Part shown: positions 24,313 through 31,718 of the stretch, piece after piece | Layout of the letters: every line of letters starts with the position of its first letter | Position numbering within the stretch: position 1 is the first letter of the stretch | DNA from: Cupriavidus lacunae | GTDB taxonomy: Bacteria; Pseudomonadota; Gammaproteobacteria; Burkholderiales; Burkholderiaceae | Assembly: GCF_003353055.1 (NCBI RefSeq) | Contig: NZ_QKWJ01000036.1 | Span: forward strand, 1-64,000 | Length of the DNA: 64,000 nt | Direction of reading: 5' to 3' | The notes under the pieces: model-generated | What the model saw: the letters and a program-made list of their open reading frames with translations, nothing else | Told to the model about the DNA's origin: nothing | The model's database searches: none | Translations under genes and position numbers: made by a program

Positions 24313-25704
24313 ATGACCACCATCCAGACCGACGTCGCCGTGATCGGCGCAGGCACCGCCGGCCTTGCCGCCTACCGCGCCGCGATTGCCGCGGGCAAGC
24401 GCGCCGTGATCATCGAAGGCGGCCCCTATGGCACCACCTGTGCCCGCGTGGGCTGCATGCCCTCCAAGCTGCTGATTGCCGCCGCCGAGGCCGCGCACGA
24501 ACTGCGCCACACCGCGCCGTTCGGCGTGCACGTGGATGGCCAGATCCGCATCGACGGCCGCGAGGTGATGGCCCGCGTGCGCAGCGAGCGCGACCGCTTT
24601 GTCGGCTTCGTTGTGCGCGGCGTGGAGAGCATCCCCGAAGCCGACCGTATCCGCGGCTACGCCCGCTTTATCGACAACACCACGCTGGAAGTGGACGGGC
24701 ATACCACCGTGCGCGCCAGCCGCGTGGTTATCGCCACCGGGTCCACGCCGACGCTGCCGCCGCCGTTCCAGGTGTTCGGCGACCGTTTGATCGTCAATGA
24801 CGATGTGTTCTCGTGGCAGGACCTGCCCGCCAGCGTGGTGGTGTTCGGCCCCGGCGTGATCGGGCTGGAACTGGGCCAGGCCCTGTCGCGCCTGGGCGTG
24901 CGGGTGCGCGTGTTCGGCGTCAGCGGCTCGCTCGGGCCGCTGACCGACCCGGCGATCCGCGCCTATGCGGCCAGGACCTTCAACGACGAGTTCTGTCTCG
25001 ACCCGGACGCCAGGGTGACCGAGATGGGCCGCGACGGCGACCAGGTGGTGGTGACCTACCTCGACCGCGAAGGCCGCAGCGTGACCGAGCGCTTCGACTA
25101 CGCGCTGGCTGCCACCGGCCGCACGCCCAATGTGCGCGGACTGGGCTTGGAGAACACCGGCCTGGCGCTGGATGCGCGCGGTGTGCCGCTGTTCGATGCG
25201 CAGACGCTCCAGTGCGGCAATGCACCGGTCTTCATCGCCGGCGACGCCAACAACATCCTGCCGCTGCTGCATGAGGCCGCCGACGAAGGCAAGGCCGCCG
25301 GCGAGAACGCCGCCAGCTACCCGCAGGTGAAGCCGCTGGCGCGCCGCGCCCCGATCGGGGTGGTGTTCACGGACCCGCAGATCGCGATGGTCGGCCAACG
25401 CTTCGCCGACCTTGCCGAAGGCACTTTCGTGACCGGTGAGGTCAGCTTCGAGGACCAGGGCCGCAGCCGGGTGATGCTGAAGAACCGCGGGCTGATGCAC
25501 GTCTATGCCGACAAGGTCACGGGCCGCTTCCTCGGCGCCGAATGGACCGGCCCGCGTGCCGAGAACATCGCCCACCTGCTGGCGTGGTCGTACCAGCAGG
25601 GCCTGACCATTGCGCAGATGCTGACGATGCCGTTCTACCACCCGGTGGTGGAAGAGGGCCTGCGCACCGCACTGCGCGACGCGGCGGCAAAGCTGGAGGC
25701 CTGA
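24313..25704 (+). CDS. dihydrolipoyl dehydrogenase-type pyridine nucleotide-disulfide oxidoreductase
   Basis: A 463-residue flavoprotein: FAD motif VIGAGTAGLAAYR, redox-active CARVGC (Cys43-Cys48) with the four-residue spacing usual for lipoamide dehydrogenase and glutathione reductase, NAD(P) motif VFGPGVIGLELGQALSRLG, FAD motif VFIAGDANN, and the catalytic His443-Glu448 pair in YHPVVEEG. No lipoyl domain is fused and no 2-oxoacid dehydrogenase genes are adjacent, so it is not simply the E3 of a complex. Its place behind the Prx-Grx gene makes reduction of the thiol partner of that peroxidase a reasonable inference. The sequence alone would be annotated dihydrolipoyl dehydrogenase. Confidence 0.88.
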   Translation: MTTIQTDVAVIGAGTAGLAAYRAAIAAGKRAVIIEGGPYGTTCARVGCMPSKLLIAAAEAAHELRHTAPFGVHVDGQIRIDGREVMARVRSERDRFVGFVVRGVESIPEADRIRGYARFIDNTTLEVDGHTTVRASRVVIATGSTPTLPPPFQVFGDRLIVNDDVFSWQDLPASVVVFGPGVIGLELGQALSRLGVRVRVFGVSGSLGPLTDPAIRAYAARTFNDEFCLDPDARVTEMGRDGDQVVVTYLDREGRSVTERFDYALAATGRTPNVRGLGLENTGLALDARGVPLFDAQTLQCGNAPVFIAGDANNILPLLHEAADEGKAAGENAASYPQVKPLARRAPIGVVFTDPQIAMVGQRFADLAEGTFVTGEVSFEDQGRSRVMLKNRGLMHVYADKVTGRFLGAEWTGPRAENIAHLLAWSYQQGLTIAQMLTMPFYHPVVEEGLRTALRDAAAKLEA

Positions 25705-25715
25705 CCGGGCAGCGT

Positions 25716-25744
25716 TTGCTAGACAGGTCTGTCTGTCATAGTAT
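25716..25744 (+). promoter_or_regulatory. tetR promoter with embedded autoregulatory operator
   Basis: TTGCTA (25716-25721), 17-bp spacer, TAGTAT (25739-25744). Between them AGACAGGTCTGTCT (25721-25734) has perfect six-base arms identical to operator O1 at 20627-20640 and shares the ACAGGTCTGT core of O2. Same geometry (operator in the promoter spacer) as at the DUF1348 gene, pointing to autorepression by the TetR protein encoded 69 bp downstream. Confidence 0.8.
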
Positions 25745-25812
25745 CGACCTGCAGGGGCCGGGCGGCGCGAGGGCGCTTCCCGGCCGCGCCCACTACCGAC
25801 TCTGCCGCCACC

Positions 25813-26358
25813 ATGGCCACGCCTTCCGCCCGCGACCGCATCCTCGACACCGCTGCCCGCCTGTTCTACCAGGAGGGCTACCGCGCCACCGGCATCGACA
25901 AGATCATTGCCGAATCCGGCGTGGCCAAGATGTCGCTCTATCGTCATTTCGCTTCCAAGAACGAGCTGATCTCGGCGTTCCTGGCGCGCCGGCATGACGA
26001 GTGGATGGCGTGGTTCCGCCAAGACGTGGAAGCCCGCCTGGCGGAGCGCCCGCACCTGGACGTGATCGCCGATACGCTGGCCGACTGGTTCGGCCGCGAC
26101 TTCCGCGGCTGCGCCTTTATCAACGTGGTGGCCGAGGCGGGCGGGGACGCGCGTGCGGAGGAGCAGGCGGCCGCCCACAAGGCCGAACTGGAGGCGTTCA
26201 TCGCCGAGATTGCCACGCGCCTGGGCCTGGAGCAGCCGCAAGCGGTGGCCGGGGAAGCGATGCTGTGCATCGAAGGCATGATCGTGCGCTACCAGATGCG
26301 GCCGGATGCGGCGGTGGTCGAGGCCGGGCGGCGGTTGCTGGGCCGGCTGCAGGGCTAG
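25813..26358 (+). CDS. TetR/AcrR family repressor, probable regulator of the DUF1348 gene
   Basis: A 181-residue repressor: N-terminal HTH (SARDRILDTAARLFYQEGYRATGIDKIIAESGVAKMSLYRHFASKNELI) and a ligand-binding C-terminal domain with FRGCAFINVVAEAG and the MIVRYQMRPD helix, as in small one-domain-effector TetR proteins. The operator in its own promoter is repeated twice in front of the DUF1348 gene 5 kb away, so both are probably under its control. Inducer unknown. Its TAG stop overlaps the stop of the convergent enoyl-CoA hydratase gene within a shared CTAG (26355-26358). Confidence 0.9.
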   Translation: MATPSARDRILDTAARLFYQEGYRATGIDKIIAESGVAKMSLYRHFASKNELISAFLARRHDEWMAWFRQDVEARLAERPHLDVIADTLADWFGRDFRGCAFINVVAEAGGDARAEEQAAAHKAELEAFIAEIATRLGLEQPQAVAGEAMLCIEGMIVRYQMRPDAAVVEAGRRLLGRLQG

Positions 26359-27128
26359 CCGCGGTGGCGGTCCAGAAAGGCCTGTGTGCCTTCCCGGGCG
26401 CCCGTTGATGCCGCAGCCACGCGGAACTGCATCGCCTCGATGGCGAGGCCTTCGTCGATGGGCACATTGATGCCGCGCGTGACGGCGCGCAGCGATGCTG
26501 TCACGGCAACTGCCGAATGTTGCGCGATGCGGTCCGCCAGCGCCAGGCAAGCCGGCAGCAACCCGTCGGCGGGCACGACCCGATTGACCAGGCCAATGTG
26601 CTCGGCCGTGGCCGCGTCGATGGCATCGCCAGTCAGGATCATGGCGTTGGCGCGCTTGCGGCCCACATGGCGTGGCAGCCGCTGGGTGCCGCCGAAGGTG
26701 GGCGCAAAGCCCAGCCGGATCTCGGGTTTGGCAAAGGTGGCATGGTCCGCCGCGAGCGCCAGGCTGCAGGCCTCCACGATTTCACAGCCGCCGCCAAACG
26801 CCAGGCCATTGACCGCGGCGATCACGGGCTTCGGGAAGTTCTCCAGCTGGCGCGTCAGCGCCTGGCCGCGTCCAAGGAACTCGCGCAGGGCGCGCTCAGG
26901 CGAAGCGGCGATGTCCGGCGCAAAGCCGGCGATGTCCGCCCCTGCGCTGAAGGCTCTACCCTTGCCGGTCAGGATCACGCAACGGACGGTGTCATCCGCC
27001 TCGCATGCCTGCAGGTGCGCGGCCAGCGCGTCGATCAGCGCGTAGCTGAGCGCGTTGAGCTTTTCAGGGCGGTTCAGTACCAGCAGGGCATGCTGGCCCA
27101 CGCGTTCGGTTTCGATCAGTACGGTCAT
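26355..27128 (-). CDS. enoyl-CoA hydratase/isomerase family protein
   Basis: A 257-residue crotonase-fold protein: LNRPEKLNALSYALIDAL, GKGRAFSAGADI (CoA/oxyanion loop), VNGLAFGGGCEIVEACSLALAA and the FAKPEIRLGFAPTFGGTQRLPRHVG stretch with one of the two glutamates (Glu in PEI). The other glutamate position of true hydratases also appears available in GGGCEIVEAC. It hydrates trans-2-enoyl-CoA in beta-oxidation or a related acid-degradation path; substrate not assignable. ATG 27128 overlaps the stop of the DUF2917 gene (ATGA), so translation is coupled. The 3' end shares four bases with the convergent tetR. Confidence 0.88.
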   Translation of the reverse strand: MTVLIETERVGQHALLVLNRPEKLNALSYALIDALAAHLQACEADDTVRCVILTGKGRAFSAGADIAGFAPDIAASPERALREFLGRGQALTRQLENFPKPVIAAVNGLAFGGGCEIVEACSLALAADHATFAKPEIRLGFAPTFGGTQRLPRHVGRKRANAMILTGDAIDAATAEHIGLVNRVVPADGLLPACLALADRIAQHSAVAVTASLRAVTRGINVPIDEGLAIEAMQFRVAAASTGAREGTQAFLDRHRG

Positions 27129-27439
27129 GCGTTGGCTTCCAGTGGTTGCGTTGAACATGGTGGCAGGGTGGCGACGGCGTGCGCCGTGCCGGACACGACG
27201 ATCCAGGCCGGCTTGCCGCACAGCGCGGAGACAAAGCAGGTGAGCGGCTCCGCGGCGCTCAGGCGAGCGCGCGGCCCCAGTACGAAGTCGTCGCAGCTGC
27301 GGTCCGGATCGTGGCCCGGTTTCACGGGTGCCTGGGTAACCCACGCCAGCCCTTGCACGCAACGCAGCTGGTCGCCGGCGGCAAGGCGGATGACAATGGG
27401 CGCGCGGCCCTCGATGCGCCAGCGGCAGAATGGCTTCAT
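27125..27439 (-). CDS. DUF2917 domain protein
   Basis: A 104-residue soluble protein. RLAAGDQLRCVQGLAWVTQ followed by SCDDFVLGPRARLSAAEPLTCFVSAL fits the DUF2917 pattern (a short beta-rich, cupin-like domain with 'lWvT' and 'D..l..G' features). Role unknown in the family. ATG 27439 was chosen; the frame remains open to 27748 but that part overlaps the divergent LysR gene. Stop codon overlaps the ATG of the enoyl-CoA hydratase gene, marking a two-gene operon divergent from a LysR regulator 109 bp away; DUF2917 genes are often found beside LysR genes in this bacterial group. Confidence 0.65.
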   Translation of the reverse strand: MKPFCRWRIEGRAPIVIRLAAGDQLRCVQGLAWVTQAPVKPGHDPDRSCDDFVLGPRARLSAAEPLTCFVSALCGKPAWIVVSGTAHAVATLPPCSTQPLEANA

Positions 27440-27548
27440 GGCGTTCTCCTCGAAGCGCCTGACGCGATCGTCAGGCCATGACATCATTGTTGTCGCACGC
27501 TGGCCGTGGTGGCCGGAAGTGTTTTCAACCCGGGTATTCCTCGCCGTC

Positions 27549-28463
27549 ATGCCACATCTGAGTCCTGCTTCTGCCAACGCCCTGCGCGCGATCTCGCTCG
27601 AGGCCCTTCGCGGTTTTGAATGCAGCGCGCGCACGCTGAGCTTCACGGCCGCCGCGCAGGAACTCTGCCTGACGCAGTCCGCCGTCAGCAAGCAGGTAAA
27701 GAGCCTGGAAGATGTGCTGGGCGTCGCGCTGTTCCTGCGCGGCGGCAAGGGGCTGAGCCTGACCGCAGAGGGCCGCCAGCTCTACGATGCCACGCGCGCG
27801 GCATTGGGCCAGTTGGGCGACGCCGTGGATCGCGTGCTGGTCGCCAGCCGGATCTCGATCGCGGTGACAACCACGCCATCGTTTGCCTCGCTCTGGCTGG
27901 TGCCCAAGCTGGCGCGCTTCCAGGCGCTGGCGCCGGACATCGACGTGCGGGTGGATGCGTCGGAGGCCTACGCCAACCTGGAGCGCGAGGGCTTCGACCT
28001 GGCCATCCGGCTTGCCGCGCCTGTTGCTAATGAGGCGCCGCTGCTGCAGGAGCGCCTGATGCTGGTCGCAGCACCGGCGCTGGCCGCGCGCATCGCCACC
28101 ACCGCAGATCTCGCGTCAGCGCCGCTGCTGGTGTTCCACGATCCGGCCGGGCGCTTTCCCTGGATGTCATGGAGCGAATGGCTGACGCGCCTGCAACTGG
28201 CGCGTTCGCCGCGACAGCCATGCCTGTACTTCTCGCAGTACGAGCACGTGCTGAACGCCGCGGCACAGGGTGCGGGTGTGGCGATCGGGCGTACGCCGCT
28301 GGTATTGCCGCTGTTGGGTAGCGGCAAGCTGGGGGTGGTACTGCCCGGGCACGTGGAGTACGGCATGACGTACCGCATTGTCGAGGCGCCGGAAGCGCGG
28401 CCCGGCGTGCGGCGCTTCCGGGAATGGCTGGAAGCGGAACTGGCAGCCGAGGTTCTGGGATAG
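27549..28463 (+). CDS. LysR family regulator (GcvA-like)
   Basis: A 304-residue LysR regulator: winged HTH near the N-terminus (ALRGFECSARTLSFTAAAQELCLTQSAVSKQVKSLEDVLGVALFLR) and a two-lobe effector domain in GcvA/AmpR style (ITTTPSFASLWLVPKLARF-like segment, here TPSFASLWLVPKLARFQ). ATG 27549 is the first codon consistent with family starts. Divergently transcribed from DUF2917-enoyl-CoA hydratase, hence the likely regulator of that pair. Effector unknown. Confidence 0.88.
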   Translation: MPHLSPASANALRAISLEALRGFECSARTLSFTAAAQELCLTQSAVSKQVKSLEDVLGVALFLRGGKGLSLTAEGRQLYDATRAALGQLGDAVDRVLVASRISIAVTTTPSFASLWLVPKLARFQALAPDIDVRVDASEAYANLEREGFDLAIRLAAPVANEAPLLQERLMLVAAPALAARIATTADLASAPLLVFHDPAGRFPWMSWSEWLTRLQLARSPRQPCLYFSQYEHVLNAAAQGAGVAIGRTPLVLPLLGSGKLGVVLPGHVEYGMTYRIVEAPEARPGVRRFREWLEAELAAEVLG

Positions 28464-28526
28464 CGGCCGGTTCGTCAGCTTGGCCGTCCGGTATCGTCAG
28501 TAACTTCCGGTGCGCCTTCGTCCGGC

Positions 28527-28877
28527 TTAGCGCCGAGGCAGCATCCGGTGCGATTTCGCGTAATCACGCAGTGCGTCGTTCATCAGCGTTTGCCAGCCGC
28601 TGCCGGTTGCCTTGTAGGCCTCCAGTACATCGGGATCGATCCGCAGCGTCTGGTTGATCTTGCGCTCGCCAGCCGGCTTGGCCGGCCTGCCACGGCGCTT
28701 CACCAGCGCGTCCGCTTTTTCTTTTCCCACGACCTGCTCGAGTACCTCGCGCGCCGGGCGCATCCGCTTGATTTGCTCTGTCGGCAACGACACCGCATCG
28801 GGGTCTGCGGCAATGCCGCGCGCAATGGCGGCGTCCTCCGCGGGCGTGGGCAGGGTGAGGTCAGATTTCCTGTTCAT
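28527..28877 (-). CDS. BrnA-like antitoxin family protein, orphan
   Basis: A 116-residue protein ending in a ribbon-helix-helix-type domain: RGRPAKPAGERKINQTLRIDPDVLEAYKATGSGWQTLMNDALRDYAKSH, the pattern of BrnA/DUF4415 antitoxins. The N-terminal 60 residues are acidic and less typical. No BrnT toxin gene (about 90 codons) is adjacent on either side: the flanks hold a LysR gene and an SRAP gene. It could be a solitary antitoxin, a transcription factor or the relic of a lost module. ATG 28877 follows GAGAGGTG. Confidence 0.75.
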   Translation of the reverse strand: MNRKSDLTLPTPAEDAAIARGIAADPDAVSLPTEQIKRMRPAREVLEQVVGKEKADALVKRRGRPAKPAGERKINQTLRIDPDVLEAYKATGSGWQTLMNDALRDYAKSHRMLPRR

Positions 28878-28934
28878 AGTCTCGCACCTCTCGGGATCAC
28901 TCTGCAGTGGCCCGTCCAGACGCGCGAAGCCAGC

Positions 28935-29609
28935 TTAGTCCGCATCCGGAACTGGCGCACCCTGCACTTTAGGCGCCGGCTCGGCCTGCATGGCGGCCGC
29001 GGGCAAGAGTTTCAGGAAGGTGCGCGCGACTTCCGGGTCGCGGCAGGCGAGCCAGTCGTCCCACTGTTCACGCGGCACGATGACCAGCGACCGCTTTTCG
29101 TCGCCCGGCTTGTGGAAGCGCTGCATCACCGGGTGCTGCGCCGAGTTGATGGTCAGCATGGTGAAAGAGAGCGCCTGGTCCGGCCAGCCGCGCCACAGGC
29201 CGGCGATGCCGAAGGCGGGCTCGCCGGGCAGCCAGATGCGCCAGCGCACCGGCTTGCCGGGCGGGCCACCAGGCACCGCCTCCTCGGGATATGCAAACTC
29301 ATAGAACGCCGTAGCGGGTATCAGGCATAGCTGGCCCTGGCGCCAGTAGCGTGCAAAGGCCGGGCGCTCGCCCACGGTTTCGCTGCGGGCATTGGTGGTG
29401 TCGTAGCGCCGTGCGCCGGCTGGAATGCGCTGGCGCGGCACCATGCCGAACGAGGCCAGGTCGGCGCTGCGTGCGCCGTCGTCCGTGGCGCGCAAGATCG
29501 GCGCGGCGTAGTCGGGATAGGTCTCGGCCTTGTATACGCCCGGCGGCGGCTCCACGCCGAAGATTTCGCGCAGGATACGACGCTGGACCGGAGCGTAGTT
29601 GGTGCACAT
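28935..29609 (-). CDS. SRAP domain protein (YedK/HMCES family)
   Basis: A 224-residue SOS-response-associated peptidase family protein. Initiator Met is followed by the catalytic Cys2 (MCTNYAP), which forms a thiazolidine cross-link with abasic sites in single-stranded DNA. NARSET, the Glu of PATAFYEF and a downstream His (QRFHKPGDEKR) are the other conserved site elements; the usual HDRMP is here HKPGDE, a variant. Such proteins shield abasic sites during replication. Single gene, with the BrnA-like gene 57 bp downstream on the same strand. Confidence 0.9.
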   Translation of the reverse strand: MCTNYAPVQRRILREIFGVEPPPGVYKAETYPDYAAPILRATDDGARSADLASFGMVPRQRIPAGARRYDTTNARSETVGERPAFARYWRQGQLCLIPATAFYEFAYPEEAVPGGPPGKPVRWRIWLPGEPAFGIAGLWRGWPDQALSFTMLTINSAQHPVMQRFHKPGDEKRSLVIVPREQWDDWLACRDPEVARTFLKLLPAAAMQAEPAPKVQGAPVPDAD

Positions 29610-29836
29610 GCGCTGTCTCCTGACGGTGATGCCGGTATCGTCGGCGGCGCGCGGCGCCGCGTCAAGGGCGCCTCAGCGCTCGCGGCAGGGATGGCAAAAA
29701 CCGTCAGCCGCGCTGGCGGAATCGGTTATTGCGCACGCGCTGGGGCCTGGCGCACACTCTTGCGGCAGCCGTTGCGCGGCACTGCCCGCACACTGGCCAC
29801 CTACTACAAGGCACAAGCCCGGATACAGGAGACACC

Positions 29837-31501
29837 ATGCGCGACTACGCCCAAGCTTTCGACGGATTTTCCTATGACGACGCCGTGGCACGGCAGCTGC
29901 AAGGCAGCCTGGCGGCGATGAACGCCTGCGTCGAATGCTGCGACCGGCACGCGCAGCCCGGCCGCATCGCGTTGTACTGGGAAGGGCGCGACGGCAATGC
30001 GCGCAGCTGGACCTTTGCCGAACTGCAGGCGTTGTCCGCGCAGTTCGCCGGCTTCCTGAAGGCACAGGGCGTGCAGCCGGGCGACCGCGTGGCAGGCTTG
30101 CTGCCGCGCAACGCGGAACTGCTGGTGACGATCCTCGGCACCTGGCGCGCCGGCGCCGTGTACCAGCCGCTGTTCACCGCCTTCGGTCCCAAGGCGATCG
30201 AGCACCGGCTCAATGCGTCCGGCGCCAGGGTGGTGGTCACCGACACCGTCAATCGTCCCAAGCTGGACGAGGTGGCCGGCTGTCCCGCCATCGTCACCGT
30301 GGCCGGCACCCAGGGCGACCCCGCAAGCCACGGCGTGGGGCAGGGCGACTTCAGCTTCTGGGCCGAGCTGGCGCGCCAGCCGGCGTCGTTCGAGCCGGTG
30401 ATGCGTCGCGGCGAAGATCCTTTCCTGATGATGTTCACCTCCGGCACCACCGGCCCGGCCAAGCCGCTGATGGTGCCGCTCAAGGCCATCGCCGCGTTTG
30501 CCGGCTATATGCGCGACGCCGTCGATCTGCGCGACGAAGATGCGTTCTGGAACCTGGCCGATCCGGGCTGGGCCTACGGCCTGTACTACGCTGTCACCGG
30601 CCCGCTGTCGCTGGGCCATGCCACGACCTTCTACGACGGGCCGTTCAACGTCGACAGCACCTGCCGCGTGATCCGCAAGTACGGCATCACCAACCTGGCC
30701 GGGTCGCCCACGGCATACCGGCTGCTGATCGCGGCAGGCGAGGCCGTGTCCGGCCCGTTGCGCGGCCAGCTGCGTGCCGTCAGCAGCGCGGGCGAGCCGC
30801 TCAATCCGGAAGTGATCCGCTGGTTCGCCAGCGAGCTGGGCGTCACCATCCACGACCACTATGGCCAGACCGAACTGGGCATGGTGCTGTGCAACCACCA
30901 TGCCCTGGCGCATCCGGTGCGCATGGGGGCGGCCGGCTTTGCCAGCCCGGGGCACCGCGTGGTGGTGGTCGATGACGAACAGCGCGAACTGCCGCCCGGA
31001 CAGCCGGGCACGCTGGCGCTGGACCTGAAGCGCTCGCCCATGTGCTGGTTCGGCGGCTATCACGGCACGCCGACCAGCGCGTTTGCCGGCGGCTACTACC
31101 TGACCGGCGATTCCGCCGAACTGAACGACGACGGCAGCATCAGCTTTATCGGCCGGGCCGACGATGTCATCACCACCTCGGGCTACCGCGTGGGCCCGTT
31201 CGACGTGGAAAGCGCCCTGATCGAGCATCCGGCCGTGGTCGAGGCCGCGGTGATCGGCAAGCCCGACCCCGAGCGGACCGAGCTGATCAAGGCCTTCGTG
31301 GTGCTGGACCCGCAGTACAAGGGCTCGCCCGAGCTGGCCGAGACGCTGCGCCTGCATGTGCGCAATCGCCTGGCGGCCCATGCCTACCCGCGCGAGATCG
31401 AATTTGTCGCCGAACTGCCCAAGACCCCCAGCGGCAAGGTCCAGCGTTTCATCCTGCGCAACCAGGAAGTGGCTCGCGTACGCGAGGCGGCCGCCACCTG
31501 A
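29837..31501 (+). CDS. AMP-forming acyl-CoA synthetase
   Basis: A 554-residue ANL-superfamily ligase: P-loop-like FTSGTTGPAKPLMVP, aromatic motif HDHYGQTELGM, GGYYLTGDSAELNDDG, hinge RADDVITTSGYRVGPFDVE and the C-terminal catalytic Lys in PKTPSGKVQRF. It adenylates a carboxylic acid and transfers it to CoA. The pattern is that of medium-chain/branched acyl-CoA or acetyl-CoA-like ligases, so the acid cannot be fixed. Frame is open from 29729; ATG 29837 (MRDYAQAFDGFSYDDAVARQL) has CAGGAGAC ahead and fits homologues. A 25-bp perfect stem-loop follows the stop. Confidence 0.9.
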   Translation: MRDYAQAFDGFSYDDAVARQLQGSLAAMNACVECCDRHAQPGRIALYWEGRDGNARSWTFAELQALSAQFAGFLKAQGVQPGDRVAGLLPRNAELLVTILGTWRAGAVYQPLFTAFGPKAIEHRLNASGARVVVTDTVNRPKLDEVAGCPAIVTVAGTQGDPASHGVGQGDFSFWAELARQPASFEPVMRRGEDPFLMMFTSGTTGPAKPLMVPLKAIAAFAGYMRDAVDLRDEDAFWNLADPGWAYGLYYAVTGPLSLGHATTFYDGPFNVDSTCRVIRKYGITNLAGSPTAYRLLIAAGEAVSGPLRGQLRAVSSAGEPLNPEVIRWFASELGVTIHDHYGQTELGMVLCNHHALAHPVRMGAAGFASPGHRVVVVDDEQRELPPGQPGTLALDLKRSPMCWFGGYHGTPTSAFAGGYYLTGDSAELNDDGSISFIGRADDVITTSGYRVGPFDVESALIEHPAVVEAAVIGKPDPERTELIKAFVVLDPQYKGSPELAETLRLHVRNRLAAHAYPREIEFVAELPKTPSGKVQRFILRNQEVARVREAAAT

Positions 31502-31516
31502 GCCAGGGCCTTGCGT

Positions 31517-31569
31517 AGAACCCATTTCACAATGAAGAAGGTCCCCTTCTTCATTGTGAAATGGGTTCT
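31517..31569. terminator. 25-bp perfect inverted repeat after the acyl-CoA synthetase gene
   Basis: Positions 31517-31541 and 31545-31569 are exact reverse complements with a three-base loop (TCC), starting AGAACCCATTTC. Such a long perfect stem in a GC-poor stretch is unusual. No T-run follows on either strand, so besides termination it could be an mRNA-stabilising structure or the trace of a small mobile element. Confidence 0.6.
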
Positions 31570-31588
31570 TAGGCCGAACCCGCGGCGG

Positions 31589-31614
31589 ACCGCTTCCTAT
31601 AATGAGGAAGCGGT
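31589..31614. other. second hairpin with TATAAT in its loop
   Basis: ACCGCTTCCT (31589-31598) pairs with AGGAAGCGGT (31605-31614); the loop region contains TATAAT (31598-31603), a perfect -10 hexamer. No good -35 lies 16-18 bp upstream. It lies 105 bp before the BON-domain gene and may be part of its promoter or leader. Confidence 0.4.
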
Positions 31615-31718
31615 TGCCAGGGGCCCCGGGGGTGAAGGAGGCTGCGGCGCCGCCCCAGGCGCGCCTGCAGGCGGGCGCGCATCCTCCATCTCCAGACCAT
31701 TCCGGCGAGGCGAACAAA

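Noticed and set aside
24226..26550. 774-codon open frame on the minus strand
   Set aside because: Antisense to the dihydrolipoyl dehydrogenase and tetR genes; low-complexity His/Ala/Gly composition typical of shadow frames in high-GC DNA.
29804..31717. 637-codon open frame opposite the acyl-CoA synthetase
   Set aside because: The plus-strand gene has all ANL motifs; the opposite frame does not resemble any protein and starts in intergenic hairpins.
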